A stretch of DNA of 64,000 nucleotides from Chromobacterium paludis (GTDB taxonomy: Bacteria > Pseudomonadota > Gammaproteobacteria > Burkholderiales > Chromobacteriaceae). The notes below the pieces were generated by a model. That model worked only from the letters and a program-made list of their open reading frames with translations, had not been told where the DNA came from and made no database searches. The stretch's first letter is position 1. Every line of letters begins with the position of its first letter. Positions 8,585 through 22,811 of this stretch are shown in pieces. The stretch covers positions 744,001-808,000 of the forward strand of contig NZ_CP043473.1 of the NCBI RefSeq assembly GCF_008275125.1, given 5' to 3'. The translations under genes and the position numbers were made by a program.

Positions 8585-8612
8585 CTTGAAATCCTCGCGA
8601 AAGGCCCTACCT
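8585..8612 (+). promoter_or_regulatory. Candidate sigma-32 heat-shock promoter for grpE-dnaK-dnaJ
   Basis: CTTGAAA is followed after 13 bp by CCCTACCT, close to the RpoH consensus CTTGAAA-N13/14-CCCCATNT. It lies about 45 bp upstream of the grpE start, the right distance for a promoter of a heat-shock operon. Confidence 0.75.
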
Positions 8613-8657
8613 TGGGTCTGGAAATCCATTTAGCCGGTGCAATTCCGAGGAAACGTC

Positions 8658-9203
8658 ATGCAAGAGAACCAGAACCAAGCGGCGGAAGCCGTCGAAAACG
8701 AAATGACCGATACCGCCAGCGCGGCGCATACCGAGCTGGAGCAGACGCCTGAGCAGCATATCGCCGGGCTGGAAGCCGAAATCGCCGAATTGAACGACAC
8801 CCTGCTGCGCGCCCGCGCCGAGCTGGAGAACCAGCGTCGCCGCGCCCAGGACGAAGTGGCGGCCGCGCATAAATATGCGATCGGCAAATTCGCGGCCGAG
8901 CTGGTGACGGTCAAGGATTACCTGGAAATGGCGCTGCTGGACCAGAGCGGCCAGATCGACACCTTGAAGATGGGCGTGGACATGACGCTGAAGCAGCTGG
9001 TGTCCGCCTTCGAAAAGGCGCAGATCAAGGACATCGCGCCCAAGGCCGGCGACAAGCTGGACCCGCACCAGCATCAGGCCATGAGCGCCGAAGCCTCCGA
9101 TGCCGAGCCGAACACCGTGGTCCGCGTGATGCAGAAGGGTTATCTGCTGGCCGACCGCGTGCTGCGTCCGGCCATGGTGGTGGTGGCCAAGGCCAAAGAA
9201 TAA
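8658..9203 (+). CDS. grpE: Nucleotide exchange factor GrpE
   Basis: This 181-residue protein is the co-chaperone that releases ADP from DnaK. An acidic, charged N-terminal tail is followed by a long coiled-coil helix (about residues 35-80, HIAGLEAEIAELNDTLLRAR). The C-terminal beta domain contains GDKLDPHQHQAMS and the final VLRPAMVVVAK, both typical of the family. The start is the ATG after GAGGAAAC; an ATG seven codons earlier lacks a ribosome binding site. It is first of grpE-dnaK-dnaJ and follows a sigma-32-type promoter. Confidence 0.97.
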   Translation: MQENQNQAAEAVENEMTDTASAAHTELEQTPEQHIAGLEAEIAELNDTLLRARAELENQRRRAQDEVAAAHKYAIGKFAAELVTVKDYLEMALLDQSGQIDTLKMGVDMTLKQLVSAFEKAQIKDIAPKAGDKLDPHQHQAMSAEASDAEPNTVVRVMQKGYLLADRVLRPAMVVVAKAKE

Positions 9204-9319
9204 AAAAGGCCGCCGACAGGCTCTTGAAAAGATCGGCATAGCCAATATTTATTGAGACAACAGGCCAAGGCTATTGCATACAGCCTAAGCCGGAACGAAT
9301 CAGAGAAAAGGAATAGATC

Positions 9320-11245
<1,926 letters not shown>

Positions 11246-11370
11246 GCGTTAGTCTTCACTGATTGGGGCACAGGGAATGGGGGAGCCGTCTCCGCCGGCC
11301 TCTGTGCCTTTGCCGTATCAAGACGACAGATCGGCCGGAGCGGTTCCGGTTGATCGGAGAGCGAATGACA

Positions 11371-12489
11371 ATGTCGAAAAAAGATTTCTACGATGTGCTG
11401 GGCGTCAATCGCGATGCGTCCGACGACGACATCAAGAAGGCCTATCGCAAGCTGGCGATGAAATACCACCCGGACCGCAATCCGGACAGCAAGGAAGCCG
11501 AGGACAAGTTCAAGGAGGTCAAGGAAGCCTACGAGATCCTGTCCGACAGCCAGAAGCGCAGCGCGTATGACCAGTTCGGCCATGCCGGCGTCGACCCGCA
11601 GGCCGGCGCCGGCGGCGGCCAGGGCTTTGGCGGCTTCGGCGATTTCGCCGACATCTTCAGCGACATCTTCGGCGGCGGCCAGCGCGGCGGCAGTCGTTCC
11701 AATGTCTACCGTGGCGCGGACCTGCGCTACAACATGGAAATCACGCTGGAAGAGGCGGCGCGCGGCTGCGAAAAGCAAATCCGCATCCCGTCGCACGAAT
11801 CCTGCTCCGTTTGCAACGGCAGCGGCGCCAAGCCGGGCACTCAGCCCAAGACCTGCTCCACCTGCGGCGGCCACGGCCAGGTCCGCATGAGCCAGGGCTT
11901 CTTCTCCATCCAGCAGACCTGCCCCACCTGCCACGGCAGCGGCAAGCAGATCACCGATCCGTGCGTGAGCTGCCACGGCGCCGGCCAGAAGAAGACCACC
12001 AAGACGCTGAACGTGAAGATTCCGGCCGGCGTGGACGAGGGCGACCGCATCCGCCTGGGCGGCGAGGGCGAACCGGGGCAGAACGGCGGTCCGTCGGGCG
12101 ACTTGTACGTGGTGACCCACATCAAGCAGCACGCTGTGTTCCAGCGCGACGGCATGGACCTGCATTGCGAAATGCCGATCTCCTTCGCCACCGCGGCGCT
12201 GGGCGGCGAGGTGGAAATCCCGACTTTGGACGGCATGGCCAAGGTCAAGATTTCGCCCGAAACGCAGAGCGGACGCGTGTACCGCTTGCGCGGCAAGGGC
12301 GTCAAGGCCGTGCGCGGCGCCGAATACGGCGATCTGCACTGCCATGTGATCGTGGAAACGCCGGTCAAGCTGACCGAGCGCCAGAAAGAGCTGCTGCGCG
12401 AGTTCGAGGCGATCAGCCAAGGCGACGTGGCCACGCATAACCCGCGTTCCAAGTCCTTCATGGACAAACTGCGCGATTTCTTCGAATAA
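11371..12489 (+). CDS. dnaJ: Chaperone DnaJ (Hsp40)
   Basis: This 372-residue protein stimulates DnaK ATPase and delivers substrates. The J domain (residues about 3-70) carries the HPD motif (YHPDRNPDS). A glycine/phenylalanine-rich linker follows. Then come four zinc-finger repeats ([32 protein letters not shown]) and the C-terminal peptide-binding domain. GGAGA lies upstream of two closely spaced in-frame ATGs; the second ([12 protein letters not shown]) is preferred because its spacing from GGAGA is about ten bases rather than four. It is last gene of the operon and closed by a hairpin terminator. Confidence 0.98.
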   Translation: MSKKDFYDVLGVNRDASDDDIKKAYRKLAMKYHPDRNPDSKEAEDKFKEVKEAYEILSDSQKRSAYDQFGHAGVDPQAGAGGGQGFGGFGDFADIFSDIFGGGQRGGSRSNVYRGADLRYNMEITLEEAARGCEKQIRIPSHESCSVCNGSGAKPGTQPKTCSTCGGHGQVRMSQGFFSIQQTCPTCHGSGKQITDPCVSCHGAGQKKTTKTLNVKIPAGVDEGDRIRLGGEGEPGQNGGPSGDLYVVTHIKQHAVFQRDGMDLHCEMPISFATAALGGEVEIPTLDGMAKVKISPETQSGRVYRLRGKGVKAVRGAEYGDLHCHVIVETPVKLTERQKELLREFEAISQGDVATHNPRSKSFMDKLRDFFE

Positions 12490-12510
12490 GCGAGGCACTT
12501 CCCCGCGCCA

Positions 12511-12538
12511 AGCCAGCCCATGCCGGGCTGGCTTTTTT
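12511..12538 (+). terminator. Terminator after dnaJ
   Basis: Stem AGCCAGCCC / GGGCTGGCT with a short loop, followed by TTTTTT. Confidence 0.9.
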
Positions 12539-12637
12539 CATGTCCGCGCGTTTGGCTGCGGCGGCTGACAAGGAGGGGTTTGAGCGATGGGAAGGTGTTG
12601 CAGGCCATGCCCAGCATCGGCACTGACCTCGTATCAA

Positions 12638-12666
12638 GCAAAACAGCCGCCCAAGCGGGCGGCTGT
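12638..12666 (-). terminator. Terminator of the porin gene
   Basis: A perfect 10-bp stem (ACAGCCGCCC / GGGCGGCTGT) with loop AAGC lies about 30 bp beyond the porin stop, followed by T residues on the minus strand. Confidence 0.8.
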
Positions 12667-12695
12667 CTGCACATTCCAAACCGGGACGACTTCGC

Positions 12696-13802
12696 TTAGA
12701 AGTTGTGCTTGACCATGGCCCAGGCCAGGGTCGACTTCTCTTGGGAGAGGCCGTTGATGGTTTGCGCGTCCTTGCTGTCCTTGCGCTCGCCATAGCCCAC
12801 TTGCACCAGGGTGTGCTTGCTCATGGTGTAGTCCAGCGCAGCGGCCCATTGGCTGCCGCCCAGGCTGTAGCGCACGCCGTCTACCTTGGCGTCGCCGCGC
12901 TTGGAGTAAACCACGGAAGGCTTGAAGTTGCCGATGGTGTAAGCGGCGTTCAGGGCCCAGGTGGCGTTTTCCACCTTATTGACGCCGGTATGGGCGATGG
13001 TCGGGAATTTGGCGATGCCGGCCAGCGCGGAGGTGCCATCGGAGTTCTGGGCGTAAGCGTCGCCATAGGTGGTCAGCCACTGGTAGCTGGCGGCCAGGTA
13101 TAGATTGTTGGCGCTGTAGCCGCCTTCCAGGCGGTTGGTGGAGCTGTTGCTGCTGCCGCCGGTGTTGAGCTTGGTGGCGTTGGCGAAGGCGCCGAAGAAG
13201 CCGGCGTTTTGGTAGGCCAGACGCAGGCCATAGCCATCGCCTTGTTTCTTCTGGCCGGCGGCCTGGCTTTCGCCCGCGCCGTATTGCAGCGTCAGGTTGA
13301 GGCCGTTCCAGGTCGGGGAGTCGTAGCGAACGCTGTTCTTGAAGCGGGAGTCGCCGTAGGAGAACAGGTCGGTGCCTTCGTACAGCGGGAAGTTGGTGCC
13401 CATGCCGTCGCGGCGCGGGCCGTACAGATTATCGGTGGCCTCGGTGTCGGCCAGCACGTCGTCCAGGTAGCCTACGCGCACCTTGCCGAAGCCGCCGTCG
13501 ACGCCGACGAAGCTCTGACGGTTGGCGAAGGTGCCGGAGGCGGTGCCGCTGCCTGCTGCGCCGTCCATGGCGAAGCCGGTTTCCACTTGCCAGATGGTCT
13601 TCAGGCCGTTGCCCAGGTCTTCGCTGCCCTTGAAGCCGATGCGGCTGCCGAAGTCGTCCACGCCGAAGGTGGAGCTGTCGTTGTTGGCGCTGTTCTTGGT
13701 CACGGACACGCCGGCGCGCAGCGAACCGTAGATATTGACGTCAGCTTGAGCGAGTGCGGGAATGGCTGCCGCAATGGCGGCAAAGATAATAGTTTTCTTC
13801 AT
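12696..13802 (-). CDS. Trimeric outer-membrane porin (Neisseria type)
   Basis: This 368-residue protein has a signal peptide cleaved after about residue 20 (ALAQA, then DVNIYGSLRAG). It shows the 16-strand general porin pattern of betaproteobacteria: SRIGFKGSEDLGNGLKTIWQ near residue 52, FVGVDGGFGKVRVGY near 104, and a C-terminal strand ending in phenylalanine (WAMVKHNF) as the BAM recognition signal. It should allow diffusion of small solutes across the outer membrane. The long AT-rich upstream region suggests heavy regulation. It is followed by its own terminator and convergent with dnaJ. Confidence 0.93.
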   Translation of the reverse strand: MKKTIIFAAIAAAIPALAQADVNIYGSLRAGVSVTKNSANNDSSTFGVDDFGSRIGFKGSEDLGNGLKTIWQVETGFAMDGAAGSGTASGTFANRQSFVGVDGGFGKVRVGYLDDVLADTEATDNLYGPRRDGMGTNFPLYEGTDLFSYGDSRFKNSVRYDSPTWNGLNLTLQYGAGESQAAGQKKQGDGYGLRLAYQNAGFFGAFANATKLNTGGSSNSSTNRLEGGYSANNLYLAASYQWLTTYGDAYAQNSDGTSALAGIAKFPTIAHTGVNKVENATWALNAAYTIGNFKPSVVYSKRGDAKVDGVRYSLGGSQWAAALDYTMSKHTLVQVGYGERKDSKDAQTINGLSQEKSTLAWAMVKHNF

Positions 13803-15287
<1,485 letters not shown>

Positions 15288-15309
15288 GATAAAATGAAGC
15301 GTTGAGCCG

Positions 15310-15341
15310 CGCCCCTTGCCCATTTGCGGCGGGGGCGTTTT
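15310..15341 (+). terminator. Possible terminator after hemB
   Basis: Short GC stem CGCCCC / GGGGCG with a 16-base loop is followed by TTTT. It is weak, and it lies directly before the next small gene. Confidence 0.45.
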
Positions 15342-15358
15342 GCTGTGGGAGGCTATAT

Positions 15359-15562
15359 ATGGATGTATTGCACGCTACCTGGTTTTGGCTGGCGGTGATC
15401 GCGGCGCCGGTGGCCACCGTCGTGGGCATCCTGTCCCGGCTGTCACGGCGCGAGCCCCCCATTCCGTTGCCGCCGGGCGTGCAGCCCTTGGCCTGGGACG
15501 ACGATGGCGAGGCGGCGGAGCGAAAGTTGCAAGACGGTGACAGAGATCCGCCAAAACACTGA
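15359..15562 (+). CDS. Small single-span membrane protein of unknown function
   Basis: A 67-codon frame starts at an ATG preceded by TGGGAGG at good spacing. One hydrophobic span (WFWLAVIAAPVATVVGIL, residues about 8-25) is followed by a basic SRLSRRE and a polar, proline- and acid-rich tail. I know no family for it. The clear ribosome binding site and topology favour a real gene over chance. It lies between hemB and kbl in the same direction. Confidence 0.55.
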   Translation: MDVLHATWFWLAVIAAPVATVVGILSRLSRREPPIPLPPGVQPLAWDDDGEAAERKLQDGDRDPPKH

Positions 15563-15571
15563 CAACTGTCA
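15560..15571. promoter_or_regulatory. TGTCA palindrome upstream of kbl
   Basis: The perfect 12-bp inverted repeat TGACA-AC-TGTCA lies about 125 bp before kbl, with another TGACA copy 22 bp to its left. It overlaps the end of the preceding small gene. It may be a regulator site for the kbl-tdh pair; only symmetry and location support this. Confidence 0.3.
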
Positions 15572-15694
15572 CTGCTTGCCGTCTTGGCGCTGGGCTAGAA
15601 TGGCTACAGTTTTCGTGGCGCGCCGCCAGGGGCGGAGCGCGGTGTTTTCGGGTTCGGCCTGCCATGCCGCGCTCGATCCATGCAAAGGATAGTC

Positions 15695-16894
<1,200 letters not shown>

Positions 16895-16921
16895 ATTATT
16901 TAGCCGAAAGAAATGCGGTTT

Positions 16922-17015
16922 GAGCCACGGAAAACATGAATGACACGAAAAGCATCCAGATCAGATGTCCTGAAATGGAGCACCTCTTTTTCGTGTCGTT
17001 TCGTGGGCTCCGTGG
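16922..17015. repeat. Long imperfect inverted repeat between kbl and tdh
   Basis: The left arm begins GAGCCACGG and ends GACACGAAAA; the right arm begins TTTTCGTGTC and ends CTCCGTGG. The two arms pair over about 28 bp with interruptions, around a 35-base loop. The arms are themselves made of ACGAAA/ACGGAA-like short repeats. It fills most of the 160-bp gap, so it may be a processing or attenuation structure, or a dispersed palindromic element. Confidence 0.7.
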
Positions 17016-17054
17016 CGGAAATCACTAGCGGTTCTCTCGGTATGAGGTTTCCCC

Positions 17055-18080
<1,026 letters not shown>

Positions 18081-18103
18081 GCCGGCCCGGGCTGGCAAGG
18101 AAC

Positions 18104-18131
18104 AAGGCCTCCGCGCGCGGAGGCCTTTTTT
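18104..18131 (+). terminator. Terminator after tdh
   Basis: A perfect 24-bp palindrome (AAGGCCTCCGCG and its complement) is followed by T residues. It lies in the convergent gap between tdh and the chemoreceptor gene and could also serve the minus strand. Confidence 0.85.
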
Positions 18132-18135
18132 GCGG

Positions 18136-19677
18136 CTAAGGAGAGGGCGCGGTGCGGAAGAAGGCCATCATCTTGCGCAGGTGGTCGGCCTGCGCGTTCA
18201 ACTGGTCCGAGGCGGCCGAGAGCTGTTCCGAGGTGGAGGCGCTCAGTTGCGTGGCCATGGAAAGCTGGCTGACGGCGATATTGATCTGCTGCAAGCCCGC
18301 GTTTTGCTCCTGGGAGGCGTGGGCAATCTCCTGCACCAAATCGGCTGTCTTGCGGATGGCCGGCACCAGTTGCCCCAGCGCCGAACCCGCCTGTTCCGCC
18401 ATGTCCACGGTGTCGGCGGCCAGCCGGCCTATCTCGCGGGCCGCGCTCTGGCTGTCTTCCGCCAGTTTGCGCACCTGGGCCGCCACCACGGTGAAGCCCA
18501 GCCCCTGCTTGCCGGCGTGGGCGGCTTCGATCGCGGCATTCAGCGCCAAGAGATTGGTCTGGTAGGCGATGTCGTCGATCACGCTGATTCTGCCCGCGAT
18601 GTCGCGTATCGCCGCCACGGTGCGGCTGACGGCCTGGCTGCCGTGATCGGCGCAAACGGCGGATTCGCCGGCCGTGGCGTCGGTGATGTGGGCGTTGTCC
18701 GAGTTTTGCGCCACCGTCGCCGTGATCTGCTCCACGGAAGCGCTGGTCTGTTCCAGGCTGCTGGCTTGCTGCGAGGCGCTTTGGCTCAGCGTCTGCGCCG
18801 ACGCCGCCACCTCGGAGGACGTGACGTTGAGCTGCTCGGCGTTCAGTCGCAGCGCCTCTATCACGCCGGTCAGCCTTTCCACCATTTGCTCCATCGCCGC
18901 CAGCACGCTGTCGGCGTCGCCTGGGCGCAGCTTGGCGCGGACGGTCAGGTCGCCGTTGGCCACGCGTTGGGCGATCTCCGCCACCGCGGCCGGCTCGCCG
19001 CCCACCTGGCGGATGATGCCCGCGCCGATGCGGGCAATGGCAGCCGTCATCAGCGCGGCGCCGACGATCGCGATGGCGAGAAAGAGCCACAAAGCCTGCT
19101 GCGAATGCGCCCGCGTGGCGGCGATCTGGTTTTGCAGCAGCTGCTCGAAGCCGTCTTGCACCGCCGCGCTTTGCCGCAGCAATTGATCGGTCATGGCGCG
19201 GTCCATGCCGCGGACCTGATGGTCCACTTGCTGGCCGGACAGCTTGTCTTCTTGATGGAAGCTGGCCAGCGCGGCGCGGTAGCGTTCGTCCAGCCGGCCG
19301 TGCTCGGCGCGCAGCGCGTCGATGTCGGCCGTGGATAGGCCCATATCGCGCAAGGCGGCCGCGGCCTGGTCCAGTTGTGCATCCACGGTCTGGTCTTCCT
19401 GGCGGAACAGGTTCAGGTAGGCGGCGTAGTCGGCGCTGTCGTTGCCGCGCAGCAGCACGTCCTTCCAGTTTTGCACCTGGATCTTGAAGTGCAGATTGGC
19501 CGACTGCAAGGCGCGGTTGAGCCTGCTTTGGACAACGACTTGGCCCAGTTGTCGTTCGATGGCGCGGTCTGTGGCGGTCAGTTGGCCCAGGCCGGCCAGC
19601 GTGAGCAGCAACAGCACGGCGAGCGCGGTCAGCGCGAGCAGGGTCAGCCTGGTTTTCAGCAGCAAGGGGCGGGGCAT
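18136..19677 (-). CDS. Methyl-accepting chemotaxis protein with 4HB-type sensor and atypical signalling tip
   Basis: This 513-residue chemoreceptor has transmembrane segment 1 at about residues 8-30. A helical periplasmic domain follows (about 30-190, four-helix-bundle style, with [11 protein letters not shown]), then transmembrane segment 2 ([19 protein letters not shown]), a HAMP domain and a signalling domain. The hairpin tip is [20 protein letters not shown], which is normal. The descending arm, however, reads [17 protein letters not shown] where the other receptors in this window read [15 protein letters not shown]. The residues equivalent to Tsr Arg388 and Glu391 are changed to His and Lys. 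The start chosen ([11 protein letters not shown]) places the positive residues just before the first membrane span. Confidence 0.9.
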   Translation of the reverse strand: MPRPLLLKTRLTLLALTALAVLLLLTLAGLGQLTATDRAIERQLGQVVVQSRLNRALQSANLHFKIQVQNWKDVLLRGNDSADYAAYLNLFRQEDQTVDAQLDQAAAALRDMGLSTADIDALRAEHGRLDERYRAALASFHQEDKLSGQQVDHQVRGMDRAMTDQLLRQSAAVQDGFEQLLQNQIAATRAHSQQALWLFLAIAIVGAALMTAAIARIGAGIIRQVGGEPAAVAEIAQRVANGDLTVRAKLRPGDADSVLAAMEQMVERLTGVIEALRLNAEQLNVTSSEVAASAQTLSQSASQQASSLEQTSASVEQITATVAQNSDNAHITDATAGESAVCADHGSQAVSRTVAAIRDIAGRISVIDDIAYQTNLLALNAAIEAAHAGKQGLGFTVVAAQVRKLAEDSQSAAREIGRLAADTVDMAEQAGSALGQLVPAIRKTADLVQEIAHASQEQNAGLQQINIAVSQLSMATQLSASTSEQLSAASDQLNAQADHLRKMMAFFRTAPSP

Positions 19678-20038
19678 GGGCGGTTTCCGGTTTCCGTCTT
19701 GTTCTCGGTATAGTCCGTCGCCCTGAGCCGTGCGCCGTTCCGCCGGGGAGTCGCGCGTCCGCTCGCGCAATGGCCGAGCCATGCCAGCCTGGGCGGGCGG
19801 GTTTTCCTTTTTTCCTTTTTCATCAGGAATGAAGCCCGCGGCGCAGGGTGGGCGACGTCATGTCTGGGGTGGCGGCAAGGCGGGCTGGGAGCCGCGGCAA
19901 GGTCGCGATTCACCGAATTGTTCGAATCAGAAACGGGTTGTTTCGTTTTATTACGCTTGCCTGTTGATGACTATCAACTGGCGCGGCGATGGGCCACGGA
20001 TAATTCTTGCTGACGAATTGTTTTGCGGGAGAGGGATC

Positions 20039-21355
20039 ATGATTGCGGTAATTGGCGCCGGCGTGTCCGGCTTGTCTTGCGCCTGGTGGCTGCAGCAGCA
20101 GGGGGCGGCGGTGCGGGTGTATGAGGCGGATGAGCGGGTGGGCGGCAAGGTGTTGACCGAGCGCGACGAGGCCTTGCGCGAAGAGGGGCCGCACACGCTG
20201 CTGGCCGATGAGGAGCTGCTGCAATGGCTGGCGAGGCTGGATTTGCGGCCGATATGGCCCAGCCGGGCCGGGTCGGCCCGCCACGTTTTGCTGGACGGCT
20301 GCTACCATCGGCTGCCGGATGGCCCGCTGCAGCTGCTGGGAGGCGACCTGCTCAGCTGGCGCAGCAAATGGAAGGTATTGGGCGGCATGCTGCGACCGGG
20401 CGTGGACAGCGCTGGCCTGGACAGCGTCGCCACCTTTTGCGATTCGCGCTTTGGGCGGGAGGTCTTGTCCAAAGTGATGGAACCCATGGTGGGCGGCGTG
20501 TTCGCCGGGGACCCCAGGGAGCTGCGGCTGGAAGAAGCCTTGCCGGAACTGGCCGAGGCGGCGCAATGCCGCGGGCCCTTTCTGGGTGGGCTGCTGCGCA
20601 TGCGCAAGCGCATGGGGCGGCGCCGCGTCTGCACGCTGCAGGGCGGCTTGCAGCAATTGCCGCTGCGCCTGGCGGCGGAGCTCGACGTGCGGCTGAATTG
20701 CCCAGTGACGGCCCTGCGGCGCGATGGCGCGGGTTGGCGGCTGCGCACGATGGCGGGCTGGGAGCATGCGGAACAAGTGGTGCTGGCCTTGCCGGCCAGC
20801 CAGGCCGCCGCGCTGCTGCATCCGCTAGCGCCCGCGCTGGCCGACGCCTGCCGCCGCATTCCCTATGCGCCGCTGGCCGTGGTCAGCACGTTATTGGAGG
20901 CGGACGCGCTGGAATGGCCGCTGGAAGGCGGCGGCGCGCTGCACCCGGAAACGGAGGGCATGCTGACCCTGGGCCATCTGAGCGTCAGCACCAGCTACCC
21001 GCATGTCTGTCCGGACGGCACCCGGCTGTTGACCAGCTTCATCGGCGGCCGCCGCCATCCGGAATTGCTGGCGCTGAGCGATGAGGAGCTGCTGGCCAGG
21101 CTGAATCGCGAGATGTTGGAGCGCTTCGGCCTGCGGGCCAGGCCTTTGTCGCAGCGCGTCACGCGCTGGACCAGCGCCTTGCCGCAGGGCACGGCCTTGC
21201 AGAGCCGGGTCAGACGCATGGCGCAGCCGCTGGCGGGGCAGGGCGTGCATGTCTGCGCCAACTGGCTGGACGGCGTTTCGCTGGCCGACTGCCTGCGCAA
21301 GGGCCGGCGTCTGGCGGACCGCTTGGGCGGCGTCGGACAGCCCGGCTTTGCGTGA
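20039..21355 (+). CDS. hemY: Protoporphyrinogen oxidase, FAD-dependent (HemY type)
   Basis: This 438-residue flavoprotein oxidises protoporphyrinogen IX (or coproporphyrinogen III in the Gram-positive branch) in heme synthesis. The FAD dinucleotide motif is at the N terminus (VIGAGVSGLSCAWWL), followed by YEADERVGGKVLTE and EEGPHTLL. Family landmarks GGVFAGDPRELRLEEALPEL (about residue 155) and CTLQGGLQQLPLRL are clear, and GVHVCANWLDGVSLADC near the end is the second FAD contact. The start is set by GGGAGAGGG upstream. Many betaproteobacteria use HemJ instead, so presence of this type is worth noting. It lies 5 kb from hemB. Confidence 0.87.
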   Translation: MIAVIGAGVSGLSCAWWLQQQGAAVRVYEADERVGGKVLTERDEALREEGPHTLLADEELLQWLARLDLRPIWPSRAGSARHVLLDGCYHRLPDGPLQLLGGDLLSWRSKWKVLGGMLRPGVDSAGLDSVATFCDSRFGREVLSKVMEPMVGGVFAGDPRELRLEEALPELAEAAQCRGPFLGGLLRMRKRMGRRRVCTLQGGLQQLPLRLAAELDVRLNCPVTALRRDGAGWRLRTMAGWEHAEQVVLALPASQAAALLHPLAPALADACRRIPYAPLAVVSTLLEADALEWPLEGGGALHPETEGMLTLGHLSVSTSYPHVCPDGTRLLTSFIGGRRHPELLALSDEELLARLNREMLERFGLRARPLSQRVTRWTSALPQGTALQSRVRRMAQPLAGQGVHVCANWLDGVSLADCLRKGRRLADRLGGVGQPGFA

Positions 21356-21375
21356 GCGGCGGCAGACGGTAGAAT
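21348..21375 (+). promoter_or_regulatory. Candidate sigma-70 promoter for glyQ
   Basis: TTGCGT and TAGAAT are separated by 16 bp, with the -10 hexamer 40 bp before glyQ. The -35 box overlaps the end of the oxidase gene. Confidence 0.4.
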
Positions 21376-21414
21376 CGTCCTTTATTTGTCCATTTTCGAT
21401 CGACGCCTTTATAT

Positions 21415-22305
21415 ATGCTTACCTTCCAGGAAATCATCCTCACGCTCCAGCACTACTGGAACCGCCAGGGCTGCGCGCTCTTGCAGCCGTACGACACGGA
21501 GGTGGGCGCGGGCACCTCGCACACCGCCACCTTCCTGCGCGCGCTGGGGCCTGAGCCCTGGAACGCCGCTTACGTGCAGCCCAGCCGCCGCCCCAAGGAC
21601 GGCCGCTACGGCGAGAACCCCAACCGCCTGTTTCAGCACCACCAGTTCCAGGTGGTGCTGAAGCCGTCGCCGTCCAATATCCAGGAGCTGTACCTCGGCT
21701 CGCTGCAGGAACTGGGCCTGGACCCGACGGTGCAGGATATTCGTTTTGTCGAGGACGACTGGGAAAACCCGACGCTGGGCGCCTGGGGCTTGGGATGGGA
21801 AGTGTGGCTGAACGGCATGGAAGTGACGCAATTCACCTACTTCCAGCAAGTGGGCGGCCTCGATTGCAAGCCGGTGCTGGGCGAGATCACCTATGGCCTG
21901 GAGCGTCTGGCCATGTATCTGCAGGGCGTGGAAAACGTCTACGACCTGATCTGGACCCACCTGCCGGACGGCCAGCCGGTCACCTACGGCAATGTGTTCT
22001 ATCAGAACGAAGTGGAGCAGTCCAAGTACGCCTTCGAGCACAGCAATGTCGAGCTACTGTTCCGCCAGTTCAACGATTACGAGGCGGAAGCGAAGAAGCT
22101 GCTGGATGCCAGCCTGCCGCTGCCGGCGTATGAAATGATCCTGAAGGCAGGCCACACCTTCAACCTGCTGGACGCGCGCGGCTCCATCTCCGTGACCGAG
22201 CGCGCCGCCTACATCGGCCGCATCCGCAATCTGTCGCGCGGCGTGGCGCAGGCGTATTACGACGCGCGCGAGGCGCTGGGCTTCCCGATGTGCCGCAAGG
22301 GCTGA
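21415..22305 (+). CDS. glyQ: Glycyl-tRNA synthetase alpha subunit
   Basis: This 296-residue catalytic subunit belongs to the bacterial alpha2beta2 glycyl-tRNA synthetase. Highly conserved blocks are visible: [17 protein letters not shown] at the N terminus, [17 protein letters not shown] near 59, [20 protein letters not shown] near 122 and [13 protein letters not shown] near 160. The partner gene glyS lies downstream, but an unrelated small gene is inserted between them. Confidence 0.98.
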   Translation: MLTFQEIILTLQHYWNRQGCALLQPYDTEVGAGTSHTATFLRALGPEPWNAAYVQPSRRPKDGRYGENPNRLFQHHQFQVVLKPSPSNIQELYLGSLQELGLDPTVQDIRFVEDDWENPTLGAWGLGWEVWLNGMEVTQFTYFQQVGGLDCKPVLGEITYGLERLAMYLQGVENVYDLIWTHLPDGQPVTYGNVFYQNEVEQSKYAFEHSNVELLFRQFNDYEAEAKKLLDASLPLPAYEMILKAGHTFNLLDARGSISVTERAAYIGRIRNLSRGVAQAYYDAREALGFPMCRKG

Positions 22306-22373
22306 GGCGGGGGCGGGCTGTCGCCTATGCTGTTAAGGTTGGCATGCCTGGCCTGAGCGATGAGGAGTGAAAG

Positions 22374-22796
22374 ATGAGAGCCTTTGCTGCGATGCTGTTG
22401 CTGGCCAGTCTGCCGGCTTGGGCTGAACAGCCCGCCGACTGGGTGGTGTACCAGGACGGCAGCCAGCTGCAGCTGGCCATAGACGGCAACTCGCTGTGGC
22501 TGGGCAAGGATGGTCTGGTGCATTTCATCAACCAGGAACGCTTTGCCGCGCAGCGCTATGAAAAGGCCTACCGTCTGCACTTCTCCATCCGCCGCACCAC
22601 CGGCTACGCCGATTGCAAGCAATACCAGTACGTGTTTGTCGGTTCCGAGTATTTCGACCGGAACAACAAGCACCTGTTTTCCACGATGTTCCCGGTGCCG
22701 CGCTATGCCTGGAAGTGGCAGCCGGTGAACGAGGATTCGGTCGCCCACGCCATGATGAAGGTGATCTGCGACGCGGCCGGAAACGCCTCCCAATAA
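22374..22796 (+). CDS. Small exported protein, surface-adhesin E-like
   Basis: This 140-residue protein has a clear signal peptide (cleavage after LPAWA, about residue 17). The mature part has a beta-strand pattern (WVVYQDGSQLQLAIDGNSLW), a YADCKQYQYVFVGSE segment and a C-terminal SVAHAMMKVICDAAG. The two cysteines could form a disulphide. The overall layout resembles the small surface-adhesin protein E family (PF16747), but this is recognition by pattern and is not secure. It is sandwiched between glyQ and glyS, 15 bp before glyS, and so probably co-transcribed with them. An RBS-like GATGAGGAG precedes the ATG. Confidence 0.65.
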   Translation: MRAFAAMLLLASLPAWAEQPADWVVYQDGSQLQLAIDGNSLWLGKDGLVHFINQERFAAQRYEKAYRLHFSIRRTTGYADCKQYQYVFVGSEYFDRNNKHLFSTMFPVPRYAWKWQPVNEDSVAHAMMKVICDAAGNASQ

Positions 22797-22811
22797 TTGA
22801 AATCGAAGACA

